Assembly: GCA_002633005.1 (NCBI GenBank)
Contig: NMRA01000203.1
Location: 413,818-477,817, forward strand
Source: Phoronis australis
Taxonomy: Eukaryota; Phoronida; Phoronidae
Direction: 5' to 3'
Length of the DNA: 64,000 nt
Below the pieces are notes generated by a model. That model made no database searches and was not told where the DNA came from. It saw only the letters and a program-made list of their open reading frames with translations. The position numbers and the translations under genes were made by a program. Shown piece after piece: positions 24,640 to 35,354 of the stretch. How positions within the stretch are numbered: the first letter of the stretch is position 1; every line of letters starts with the position of its first letter.

Positions 24640-25346
24640 CTGAAGAGGGTGCGCACGACGACTTATATCATTACTCCATTGGCTTTTGCGCTTTGCACTG
24701 GACTTTATGATTCTGGATAAAGTAATCAAGTCTGGTGACATGCACATTTTGAGTTCATTATTAAAACAACTGCTTCTTACATTTGTAGGCTTAACGTCTC
24801 CTAGAAGTAAATACGCAGTAGAATGTGTCAATTTTTTGACAAAGACAGACCTCATGTTATCCGAAAGAGAAGGTGTGCGTGTCAGACCTGGAGCTTCAGC
24901 CAATCCAGTATGAGATGCCATGTCGTGCAAGGCTGCTGACATGCAGCAGGAGAATAATATTAAACTGACGAAGTCCGTTATTAGGGGATATTGGAGGTGG
25001 GGAAAAATGAGAAGTCTATTACACGCATATCAAAAGCAGCCCCAGTTGTTGGCAAACTGGTCGATAATCTATCCTCTTTAACTGGAGCCCAACGTCATCA
25101 GAAAATGCCCCGCAAAAAGTTTAGTGTGGATGACTTGAACATGTTATGTGTACATATGCGGCGGCATCGCCCATTTCATGTGTATACAGGACGCTTAAGG
25201 GCATTACAGACTCAGTTGTTGGCAGTGTTGATCAATACAAATTGAGGGGCTATATTTTGAGGCACATGAAAAATGCATTGGGTCAGCTGCCATTGAAAGA
25301 TTGTGATGACGAATATGGTGATAACTATACAGTTGATTTTGAATAA
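24640..25346 (+). pseudogene. Decayed transposon-associated protein, C-terminal half (DUF6589-like)
   Basis: The frame from 24686 reads LDFMILDKVIKSGDMHIL, then LKQLLLTFVG and SKYAVECVNFLTKTDLMLSE. This is the 'D.ikegDg.r.l..wk.lLl.f...g..kYA.Ea.nLl.q....lS.r' pattern of a widespread invertebrate transposon-linked family. From 24991 another frame gives KNEKSITRISKAAPVVGKLV, matching the usual 'l.e..i.Ri.ka' segment, followed by a long Lys/Arg-rich stretch. Stops separate the pieces and the intervening 'GRP..N...DLHMEH' block is not recognisable. The family name is from memory. Confidence 0.4.
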
Positions 25347-26444
25347 GCAACAACAGCAAAAATTGCCTTCAAGTCAAATTCAATGAGACAGCAAAATTTT
25401 GAATAGTGTTTTTAATTAGTGTTTATCAAACAGCTTATGGCATACATTTGTATTGAACACAGGTTATATTAGGTAACAGCTTTCGTTGCAGTTTCTTATA
25501 TTGAGCCATTAGATCACTAGATAGTGTTTATGTATGCTGTATTTTATAATATTACCAAGTTAGTGTCATGTAGGCCCTTTAATGATAAAATAGTATTACA
25601 AGCAGTCAAAAATCCAAGCTATCCATACAACAATCATCAGAAATTAGGAAGTGTAACTTGTCATATGAAAGAAAGTGGTAAATTAGCCTTTGTAACTGGT
25701 ATATTTGTTTCCCATGGAACCAAACACCCATACCTGACTTGCATATGACAGTTGCTTCTGGTTGTGACATAAAACAAGGATTTGGAAAGTATTATACATT
25801 CAATGGCTCTATATCAAACTTGAGTAAATATTTGACTCTGGTTGACTGAAACTGTTTTTGTGAATGCTGACTTTGATTGATTAAGTTTACTTCGTCAACA
25901 CAGAATACATGATACAATACTCAAGAGAAGTAAAGAGAAAACAAAAATTCAAATAGATGTAAATGCAAATAGATGTAAATGCAATGCAGGTATGATAATC
26001 CTAGAAAATATGACAAAAACAATGTGAACAAGAATAGCACAGGGAAGTTTAAAAACTATCATTAATGGTGTTACTCTGTCAAAAATCAGAAGTAAAAGGA
26101 CAATGTTGACAGTAAAATGATTCATGAAAATCCGATTTTAATGATGTGAATTTCCAACTCTTTGCCCTCATTTTTTGTTCTTTCGGGTGACCTAAAAGGG
26201 CTGCTGGATTAACTGTCGATTCCAGGTTGTCATGTCTTGGGAGACATTTTTGTTGTTATTGAGTACATCTGCATTGAATATATATGTTTTTTGATTATTA
26301 TTTGATACCTTTTCCTGATTTCCGTGAAACTTCCGGGCACAGATTTGAAAATTCCAGATCAATAGTGAATCAGAAAAGTTTGGTGCTGTGAAACGTGTTG
26401 TGATGCGAATAGACATTTTTGAAACCATCTGCATTAAACTCAAC

Positions 26445-26591
26445 ATTCTAACACAATGTGTCCTTCGTCTATTACCACAACTGTCACGTTGGAAGCAAAT
26501 TCTTCGTTTTGCAAGTGTTTCAAACCGTCGCTTCGTCATCAGTATCATCATCACTGTTGTCTTGTGAAAAAAACGGTTGCTGTTCTGGCAT
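26445..26591 (-). pseudogene. Possible helicase-like fragment with VVIDEGH motif
   Basis: On the minus strand an ATG at 26591 opens MPEQQPFFSQ with an acidic DDD stretch and soon stops. An overlapping frame then reads KHLQNEEFASNVTVVVIDEG followed by HIVLE. The 'F..nV..vVIDE.H.v.eW' arrangement resembles motif II of RecQ/DEAD-type helicases, as found in some invertebrate mobile elements. The expected Trp is Cys and the frame then ends. A chance resemblance is possible. Confidence 0.25.
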
Positions 26592-26870
26592 TGTAATCTA
26601 GTACACAGCATTTAATACCGAACTTCTCAGTCAACTCGGCAATTTGGTTGAGTATTATAGTATTAAACAGTACACACCATGGATTTTTGCACATTTTGAA
26701 TTACCGGTGGCCAAAGACTAAATGTAAGGCGTAAAATTTAGCTAAACCCATGTTTATTTTGTGTAATTAGCTCAAAATTTTGATTTTTCTTTCAATTTTG
26801 CCAATTTTCACATTTCCCGCCATGTGACGTCATGGGTTGAACACAAGAGATCAGTGACTAGCATTGAACA

Positions 26871-27155
26871 ATGGCGGAGACCAGGGAATTTGAAAGTGAC
26901 GACGATTATGAGCAAGAATTGAACGAATACTATGAAGAAACGTATGAGAATGGTGGCCAGGATGAGGAAATGGGGTTGCACGAAAGCGAGAACAAGTTTA
27001 ATGTGCTTCCGGCTGCGTACTTTTCTACTTTGAGCCTTATGAACTGGATCCTCCCGCGAGAGAAGCGGCCTCGGGCTCGGCGAGTCAACCCAGTCATCCA
27101 ACAGACGATCCTGAATTAAGAGCTGATGTTTCTGAATGATAAATATTGTCCTTTA
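26871..27155 (+). pseudogene. Acidic N-terminal ORF with FEP motif, frameshifted
   Basis: An ATG in a GC-richer island opens MAETREFESDDDYEQEL and an acidic, Tyr-rich leader. After a frameshift near 27000 the second frame gives YFEPYELDPPAREAASGSAS and ends at TGA near 27139. An acidic leader followed by 'Y.FEP' is typical of invertebrate proteins encoded beside THAP and other transposon genes (some annotated P2X7-like), but no diagnostic downstream domain is present. It converges on the THAP relic at 27169-27390. Confidence 0.35.
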
Positions 27156-27168
27156 TTGAACCAGGCCT

Positions 27169-27390
27169 TCATCGTCTCCTGTGACTGGAGTCGAAACACG
27201 AGTCCTCAAAGTGGGCAGAACACAGAGTGGCCCCGGACCGAATCGCTTGGTCCACGATGACGTCCCACACTCTCATTCGGCGCACGAAGTCATGCCACTT
27301 CTGCGCAACTTTGGTGTCCTTCGGAACACCGAGACGTTTTCCGCCTGGCTGCTGTTGCTGCAGCCTCCGGAAACACATCTTTTGATCCCT
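27169..27390 (-). pseudogene. THAP domain relic, one frameshift
   Basis: On the minus strand one frame has KRCVSGGCSSSQAENVSVF (C-x4-C, then the VS.F strand). The next frame continues VPKDTKVAQKWHDFVRR, W and finally LCSAHFEDSCFD. Together these are the C2CH zinc ligands and the conserved Pro, Trp and Phe of a complete ~85-residue THAP domain broken once. It most likely came from a THAP-family gene or a P-element-like transposase. Confidence 0.6.
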
Positions 27391-28186
27391 CTACGAACCT
27401 TCTCGACGCTAAATGTACTTTGCATTCTCTTCACTCTATACACTTTGTCTCTGATCCGAACGGTATGGCGAACGACTTGGGTTCAACCCATGACGTTGTA
27501 CATAATTATTATTTTTTTCAATTTTTGCGTGTTTCTTTATGAGCTGCGCACTAAAGGCACTGAAATCAAGTAAGATATAATAATAAAATTTATTTTGAGG
27601 TACTAGAGTCATGTTGTGTACACTTTAAATGGTGGAATCACCAATGCAATTTTTTTAGTCTCTTTGAAATCCTCATTGTTGAATGCTGCAACACATAATG
27701 GAGCAAGCTGCATATATCAGACTTTTTCCAAATCCAATCGTATGATCAGTTCATGGTACATATATCTGGTGAACCTCACTGAAAAAACTGCCAACGGAAG
27801 CTCTTGCTGAAATTAAGGCTCATTCACACCAAGCTAGTTTTCATTATGTTTAAGTCTGTCCTAAAATTCAGAAATTGACTGGGGATGGGCAGAAATGGTT
27901 AGCCTTGATAAACGGAAAATGTCTCGAATGTGACGACATCCAGGAGGCTCTTACTCAAATTGTAACAAGTCTCTCCCAAGTTTATTCGGTCCTGACTCCG
28001 TCTTAGCTTGTTGTGTCAGATTCTTTCGATCACAATAAAAACTACCTTCAATAAATGATTTACCTATTGACCATCGTATCGGAAAGCAATGAAATGTTTA
28101 TTGCATCGCATCTTGTTTTTTGCAGAGGATTTCTCGGCTAAAGGGCCTTAAAATTTAATTTTGGACCTAATTTTTGTCATTGAACG

Positions 28187-28480
28187 TCATTGGTCGTGAA
28201 CCCAAAAGACATTAACTCCTATTACCAGAGGAAGATTTTGGCTTCGTGTGTTTGGGGAAGCCTTGATGTTCATAACTGTGCCATCACATACTATCAGTAT
28301 GTACACTGCTGTTATGTCCGGTTCACCGACATGGACGAGTAATTTGTCCACAATAGGGTCAACTAGGCTGTCCAGCCATTCCTTCTTTTTATCGGAGCCC
28401 AAGTGCTTAAGCTTTGTCGGCATTATCCCTGCGTCTGCCTTGTTTTCAATGCCAAAAAGTTCTACAGACATTTCAACTAA
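28187..28480 (-). pseudogene. Transposon-protein N-terminal fragment ('ELFGIE' type), copy 2
   Basis: After an acceptor (CATTTTTAG near 28480) the frame reads EMSVELFGIENKADAGIMPT. It continues KKKEWLDSLVDPIVDKLLVH, a motif similar to the 20.9-kb fragment. The frame then continues without recognisable domains. Upstream minus-strand frames (28589-28977) may be earlier exons but are unassigned. Confidence 0.4.
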
Positions 28481-28489
28481 AAATGATGT

Positions 28490-30430
28490 GTAAATAAAGA
28501 TATATAAATTTCATTTCTGTTCCAATTTTAGTACCGAAAATCGTTGCGTTGGTGGGAAGAGGCAAAAAGGGACTTTGTATTTACTACGTCAGCCAACATT
28601 TGTCACTAATTTCAATATTCGAGTAAACATTACAGCGTTTTCCCGTTGATCCAAACTTGTTCGATCATATAGCCACACAACAAGTTGGGAAGAGCACCCC
28701 TGCAACCAATATCTTACTCGACTGATTAACTCCATTCCGGCATTTATGGTTGTAGGGCCACCACTCTTTCGTTCGATAATTGCTCTAATTTCCAATAAGA
28801 TTCATGTCTAGCCGACTGGGCTGTGCTGTTAAACATAAAAGTTAAGTAATAACATATTTGAACATAAACCAATACCATTTCGGAATTCCTCGTAAAATGC
28901 TGATCACGTTTAGTTTTTGAATCGCCGAAATCGCCTACGTACAACCGACGTTGCGACAATATATTCTTTCCTAACATAGGCCCTACTAATTCGCTTTGGG
29001 TTTAACTGTGTTCACACCTGGTCTGGTAGATAATTGGCCTGTCTGTTGTCACACCAGACAAAAGACTGTGTTTGGCAGTTAACAAAGGAGCTAGATGTTA
29101 TCACAAGCTCACGACCCTCTACTTCTGGTAAAGTCACTGAACGGGAGAACACCGTCATGGTGATTGTTTATTTAATGCCTCAAAAATTTCACTCAACAAA
29201 CTTTTGAATGTTCTTTGATGGTCAATAATTCGATTTACAACCGTGCGGTCGGGCATGAGCATTTGAAAGTGTGCTTAATGAAACATTTTGTGGAAAAGGC
29301 ATTATTTCCCACAACGTACTTTCGTACATTCGGTTGAACCTCTTTACAACGTACATTAGGGGACTAGGGTAGACTAACATACATTGACTAAAATGGGACT
29401 TACTAGTTTGAGCATTATATTTCTGTTAACGTAACGAGCTTTGACTACATGTGACGAAACATTAACATTAGAACATTCAGATGTTGTTGTTTATTAAATA
29501 CATACATTGCAACAGTAAAAACAAAATCCCTGTGACTCTCAAAGGCATTTGCTTTCACATCCCCTGAGACATTGGAGCCTCCAATCAGTGCCTTGAGTTG
29601 CGACAGCTGCTGACCTTGAAGTAATACTTCACTGTCTTCTGAAATTTGACAATAAGACAATATTTCACAAACAACAAGTGAAGAAACCGCTGTGCCGCCT
29701 GTTTACAACTTAAATGTACACTTGCTCAAACTCAACGAGGGTGCATTATAGAGACAGTGCTGTTGCGTCTTCCAGCAATTTTGCATACATTTTGTGAATC
29801 AACTTAAAAATTACAATTCAGTAAAATTGTATTTCATTAATCTGCTTAGAAGAAATTTGAATTTAATGAAGGAAATTTTTGTAATTGTTCAGAAAAAGAG
29901 AATTATTTCGGTAACCAATCAAAACCCCTGCAGTCTAAAGATGGGTTTTACGTTAATGAATCCCAAGCCATTATCTTACAACACTATACTTATAATCTGA
30001 AACAATGACTAAAAACAATACAAAACACTGTCGTTAACAATGATTTATTCAATTAAATAATAGAAGGTACAATATAAAATTATCTAACAATAAACTTGTG
30101 AATGAGATTATTTTAAGTTCTTCATCAAAGAGTGTACAGAATTGTTTATGTCATGATTCGTTATGATTGCAAGGGGGGTGTGACTTTCGCAACGACTTTT
30201 TCAAGAATTGGAGAGAATATTTTGGCATGCCTGCCACACTTACCATTCATTGTTCAAGTCAAACTAGCTAAAACCCTCAACCTCAAGAATCCAAAAATAA
30301 TAATCAGGAACCCAGACAGACCCAACATCATATATCACAAGATTGAAAGGCCGCCGTCAACGCAAACTGAAGACCACCTATAAGAGATTTTGAAGCCAAT
30401 TGTGCAAAACCTTATGTAAAAGAAGACATC
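28490..30430. other. No recognisable gene
   Basis: AT-rich sequence with short frames. Weak minus-strand frames at 28589-28977 and 29445-29660 have no recognised domain. Confidence 0.3.
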
Positions 30431-30441
30431 TTTTCCGCTGA

Positions 30442-31330
30442 CTATTTTCTATACTGACACAAAAGTGATAAGCTATGCATATGTATACTTGCACACAAGT
30501 ATTTTGTAAATTTTCTGATGGCAAAGACGATAGCCAAACACTCCCTCTCAATGGTTGAGTAATTCCGTTGCCGAGGTAACAATTTCTTACTAGCACATGC
30601 TACTGGGAATCTGCCATCATCATACTCCTGCAACAAAATACAGCCTATACCTGTACATTGTATATGAACGATAAAGGGTTTACTGAAATCATTTAATCTC
30701 AGTACGGGTGCTCTTGTCAGCAGGTCTCGCAGCTTTTCTTCATCCATTGCCAGGTACCCTTTGCCGACCACATGTCCAACGAAATCGACGGAACGAGATC
30801 CAACAGAACACTTGGTGGGTCGAATCGTTAGTCCAGCCTCTCGCACTCGTTGGAATGTCATCCACATAATTTTCTGTAATATGTGCTACCGCCAATATCT
30901 TCCTCATCATGCAATTGAAGGTCACTGCCGAATTTACCAGACCAAATGGCATCTTTACAAACTTGTAGCAACCACTTGGTATTACAAACGAGGTCTTAGG
31001 CCGTGATTCTTCTGCGACTTGCCAGTATCCTTTACTTAGATCAATCTTCGTAAAATACTAGACTTTACTGATCTTAGCCATGATGTCATCGAACTTGGTG
31101 ATGGCATTCAAAACGACAAAAATCGATGCAGAATCGATTTGAACCGTCCTTCTTCTTCACTAAGACTACCGGAGTGTTGTAGAGAGCATCGGATGGTTCT
31201 ACGACACAACAGTCCGTGTGGCATATGGCAGGGGATATGGCTTGACTCTCACCGGCTCTTCACTGACGGTCTCAATCTTGTGCTCAACCAGATGGTTCAT
31301 ACCTGGTACCTCACTAAAGATGTCAGACTT
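30442..31330 (-). pseudogene. Reverse transcriptase and partial RNase H of the Gmr1-like element
   Basis: Recognisable blocks in order are FSEVPGMNHLVEHKI, RVKPYPLPYA, LVKKKDGSNRFCIDF, FTKIDLSKGYWQV (motif A), KTSFVIPSGCYKFVKMPFGL (motif B region) and NYVDDIP (motif C, both Asp kept). Then come the connection and the RNase H start, with SKKLLPRQRNYSTIERECLA. A deletion before PSDALYNTP, a frameshift after CIDF, a stop before YFTKID and a 3' truncation after FAIRKFTKYL are visible. Confidence 0.85.
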
Positions 31331-32700
31331 ATCACCTCGCTTTGTTGGATAGTAGTGAGCTCGTCTAATATCTTGACATCTTTGTATGTTTCTTTTTGGT
31401 TTGTCGATCCAAACTGAAATAGGTGTTCATCATCGACAACGTCAACTTCATTGTCCATTTCAGGCTGAAGTACAGCTATGGCTGTGATGTCAAAATTCTG
31501 ATCTACATCATCTTTACTTGCAGCCTCATTTCGGTCACGAGATATGTAGAGTTTCAACAGGTTGGCATGGTATGTCTTGGTCTTTCTACCAACCATTACT
31601 CGGTAGCCCATTTTGTTGAGTACCTCAGTCACTTCATAGGGACCCCGCACCTGCAGTAGCAGCTTGTTACTACCGGTTGGTAACAAAATGAGGCCTTGGT
31701 TTGGTCTCCAACTTTGAAGCGACATCTCGCGTCTTTTTGTCCTAATTGTGCTTGTATGCTTCACCAGCATTTCGTAAGTTTTCCCGCACCAGTTCACATG
31801 TCTCTTCCAAACGATGTCGCAAGTCGAGGACATACTCATAAGTATTCCGTACGTCTGGTGTTTCATTGCCCGTCCACCTGTGCTCACTTGTGGTACCTCT
31901 CGGTAGGCGATCAGTACTGCTGGTAAGTACCAGTCCCAGTCTTGTGGACGCTCTTGGCACATTTTCATAAGCATTTCCATTGCATTTCGAATTGTACGGA
32001 GTGGTGAACAGTTGCTTCATGGATTTCAGCCGAGCAACTTCTTTCAGTACTTCTGAGATAAACTGTGTCCCATAGTGACTAAGCACCTCGCGTGGAAAGC
32101 CAATTCTACAGAAGGTTTCAAAGAGTGATTCCGCGACTCGCTCAGCTTCTATTCTTGGTAGAGATACTGCCTCTGGGTATCTTGTGGCATAATCCACGAT
32201 GGTGAGAATGTACCGGTTGCCCCTGTCTGTGATTGGCGTCACAGGGCCAATCAAATCAACAGCGATACGCTTGAAAGGTTCTTCCATAAGTGGCATCTCA
32301 CCCAATGGCGCTTTAGAGATCCTACCCTTAGGATTTGTTCGTGACAGATGTCGCATGATCTGCAGAAACGATTTACGTCACTCCCAACACCTGGCCAATA
32401 AAAGTTACTGGCTATTCTATCAAAGTGCCCACCAACGACCGACTCGTGAGCTAGCGTCATAACCTGTTCTCGATAGTTGACAGGGACAACTATCTGACGC
32501 AATTCTTTGGTGTTATCAGCATACACTCGGTACAGGACCCCATTTGGCTTCTCATACCAGCATTGACCTCTACCACGTGTTTTTCTTGCTTTGTCTTTCT
32601 CAACAAATTCCATGAGCTTACGTAGGGAGGGATCATGTTGTTGCTCGCCCTTCAACTTGCTGAAGTCGAGACTTTCCACTCCGGATGGAGTTACCGCCAA
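31300..32700 (-). pseudogene. Integrase of the Gmr1-like element, catalytic Asp lost
   Basis: The zinc-binding HHCC region reads HESVVGGH and CRSCDIC. The core has VDLIGPV with the first Asp. It then has LSHYGTQFIS, where the second catalytic Asp (usually S/TD.GTQF) is His, and later the CNG-x4-E region (E retained). The C-terminal part has a GPYEVTEVLNKMGYRV SH3-like strand set. It is carried on three overlapping frames (32251-32700, 31742-32356, 31297-31980), so at least two frameshifts are present. It precedes RT in the reading direction. Confidence 0.8.
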
Positions 32701-33060
32701 AGGCTTGATGGGTTTTTCCCTCTCTTCTTAGCCTGTGCTCTAGTATTGACTGCGGACATGACACCGCCTTGTGGCTGCCAATTGGGATCAGGATCCTTGC
32801 TGACGCCAACAGCATTCCCTATGATGAAGTCGTAGATTGGTGTTCGCATACGCAATGCCTCGATTTCACCCACCAAGTATGGTGCGTCAACCTCAATTTC
32901 CGCTATGGGAACGATCGCGCTGTCCCATCTATTAACACACAGCTGTGTTGTTTCCCCGTCAGTTGACTTTCTTTGACTAGGGATGTCTTCACCGCTGCAC
33001 TACTACAACCAGTGTCACTCATCAAGCATACCCTTTGTTCCGTTGACGTAACTGTCACAA
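32690..33060 (-). pseudogene. Retropepsin-like protease segment
   Basis: On the minus strand near 33035-33000 the frame reads CLMSDTGCSSAAVKTSLV, with the DTG active-site motif. Further on come VPIAEIEVDAPYLVGEIEAL and YDFIIGNAVGV, the last equivalent to the conserved 'iiG' of the family. At least one stop interrupts it. It lies between gag and integrase as expected. Confidence 0.65.
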
Positions 33061-33306
33061 ATGGGCATATTGTGATCAGCGATGTTCTTTGTTCTTGTCA
33101 CAGGCTCCTGTCTCTACGGGTATGATGTCCCACCGACTAACTTCCGACAGCCACCAACTATGCGCTGCTCTACAGGGCTACCCGTCGCTACCACAGCTTA
33201 ATTGACACATTCCTGCCTTTTCGGTGTCTTCTTTCTTAGTCAGTTCTTACTGCGAGGAGGACAACTGCTCACTTGCAGCGGACTTTCTGAACTGTGATTG
33301 TTTTAT

Positions 33307-34339
33307 TCAACAGTCCCTGGTTAAATGACCCTTGCGATGACAATTGAAACACTCCATGTCACCCTTGTTTCTAGTCATCGACGAACGAGGAGTCTCCGTC
33401 CTTCGTTCCTCTGTGTTGCTTGACGGTTCCTGTCTTCTAGCTACCTGACTCAAGTCTTTCTTTGAGCACCCTATGCTCCAAAAATCAGTACAGTGGGCGT
33501 CCATGTACTGTTGAGCAATGGCCGACATCTCGTCGAAGGTCTTCGGTTTCCGTTCCCTCAGGAATACAGACATCTCAGTATGGCATACACCCAAAAACTG
33601 CTCTCGGATCAGCAAGTCTCTGAGCCCATCACAAGTCGCCTCGACTTCCGCCAGTGGTGTCCATCGGTCAAAGAACCTTTTCAGTCTTGCCCCGAATTGG
33701 AACACGTTTTCACGTTTTCAGGCTTGGACTCTCCGAACTTCCGTCGGAGCCCGCCTTCGGTTAGTTCATACCTGTACAGCAGCGCCACCTTTACTTGATC
33801 ATAGTTGTTAATTTGGTCGGACGGCATGTTATTTAGCCTGTACCTGTCAATAATGGACTCAAGTCCACAGCCCACTCCGATTTATCCCACTTTTGGCGAT
33901 CGTCTCAAATCGGGCTAGGACGACATCTATGTCATCGACGCGCTCGTGGAACCTTGGCAGTTTGGGACGACTGGTACGTACACCACTGCTTACAGCCCCA
34001 CCACTAGGTGTCGCTCAATCTGGAGTTGCAGTGTCTTCTGCTTCTCAATTTCAATCGCTTGGGCCCACTCGTCTCGTTCTTGCTGGAGCTTATGTTTATA
34101 CTCGGCTTGCCCTAACTCTCGTTCAAGCGCACGTTCCCGTGAAAGCTTTGCCTGTTCCGTGCAATCTCTGCCTTTTCCAGCTCTTGTTTATGGACACCCT
34201 CTGCCTGTTCCAGTTTCTGTTTATGGGCACGCTCTTCACGCTCCAAGGCCTGTCGCAAGAGCTCCTCTGCGCACTTCCTTAACTCTTCATAGATATAACC
34301 GAACTCCTTCGCTTGCGCAATATATTTTTTAAAATACAT
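33307..34339 (-). pseudogene. gag of the Gmr1-like element (coiled coil, SCAN-like capsid, zinc knuckle)
   Basis: It starts at ATG 34339 with a charged coiled coil (repeats of REERAHKQKLEQAE type). A second frame has VALLYRYELTEGGLRRKFGE and a third RLKRFFDRWTPL, CDGLRDLLIREQFL and LRERKPKTFDEMS. This is the capsid pattern shared with SCAN domains. It ends with the knuckle CFNCHRKGHLTRDC (CX2CX4HX4C). At least two frameshifts or stops break it. Confidence 0.8.
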
Positions 34340-34450
34340 TTTAGAGGAAGGGTATTATTCCCAGAATGCTTTTTATTAATCAATATTCAAACGGTAATTA
34401 CTGGATTCAAATCAATTCAACACAATCACGTTAACCTTTATTTGAACTCT

Positions 34451-34467
34451 TCCGGACTGGCCCCAAA
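34451..34467 (-). other. Primer-binding site of the Gmr1-like element
   Basis: TTTGGGGCCAGTCCGGA directly follows the TGACA end of the proposed LTR. TTTGGGG-type starts are common after gypsy-group LTRs. The tRNA it would match cannot be named with confidence. Confidence 0.45.
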
Positions 34468-34871
34468 TGTCAGAGAATGACTGTGGGTTTGTTTAAAATG
34501 TAGCTATGCTTTGAGATTGTGCGTGGATGGAGACAGAATTAGTTAAATGCAGTAATTAATTTAGTATAAGATAACCACTAATTAAACAAGTGAAAGCTGT
34601 TGTTAATTAAGTAATAAACTACAAAGAAGAGTAACTGCTAGTGCCCCCGTTAAAGATTACTTGAAGTAATCAATCGAAATAATCAAATGTCTTATCTGCT
34701 ATCCAAGCTAGGACTCTCCACTTGTTGGATGACTTTCCTGTTGGTGAACTACACACACTGTATTACAGCAGCGCACTTGCTGGTCACAGTCTTTGGTGAC
34801 GCAACACTTGCAGACAGTTTCTTCTGTGCCCACGATTCTTCTTGCTACTCAAAGTCTCTGGTGACGTAACA
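34468..34871 (-). repeat. Probable 5' LTR of the Gmr1-like element
   Basis: The 3' boundary is well supported. The minus strand reads ...TTCTCTGACA and then the primer-binding-site-like TTTGGGGCCAGTCCGGA (34467-34451). The 5' boundary is proposed at TGTTACGTCACC (34871), giving TGT...ACA ends and 404 bp. A near-identical TGTTGCGTCACC lies at 34804, so the start is uncertain. The second LTR is absent and cannot confirm it. Confidence 0.45.
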
Positions 34872-35354
34872 CTTCAGGCAGTATCTTACTATCCACGATG
34901 TAAGTGACAAGCTCTTAGTTAACTTCCTGTTCGTTAACCCTTGCCCTTGCAAAAATCCTCTCTAGAATCTTCCACGCGATGGCTCTGTCGTACAGTTTTC
35001 ACGGTACACTGTAGCAAGACTTTATGCTTCAACTACTGCAACTCATTTGAATATCTTCTTGAATTTAGCCCATATTATATTCTACTTATTTAGTGATTGG
35101 TTAATAAAAACCACATGATCATATCCAATCATATTAATCGCTGTTACAATTTGTTTTCAGAAATTTCCAGAATCTCTAGAGTGCTTCAACCCAGAACCAA
35201 AGTTCTAAACACCCTCTAAAAATAGAGTTTGACGTAAAGTACACGTCAGCAACTTTGGCCCCATGTTTAAAAGAACATATATGCACAAATTTGGGGCAAC
35301 TTAAAATGGATCTATTCTTACTAATTACTTAATCAATATTTATTCTGAAAAGAA

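Larger units (their letters stand above)
30442..34871 (-). mobile_element. Gmr1-like Ty3/gypsy LTR retrotransposon, decayed, 3' truncated
   Basis: Read on the minus strand the order is LTR, PBS, gag (coiled coil, SCAN-like capsid, zinc knuckle), protease, integrase, reverse transcriptase, RNase H. Integrase before RT is the Ty1/copia order. Within Ty3/gypsy it is the hallmark of Gmr1-like elements, described in deuterostomes; the SCAN-like gag agrees. Several frameshifts and stops, an integrase catalytic change and loss of the 3' part of RNase H and the 3' LTR show that it is inactive. Plus-strand open frames over 31.1-34.3 kb are antisense shadows. Confidence 0.85.

Noticed and set aside
31139-34332. 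Several plus-strand frames (up to 129 codons)
   Set aside because: They are antisense to the minus-strand gag-pol relic and have no motifs of their own.
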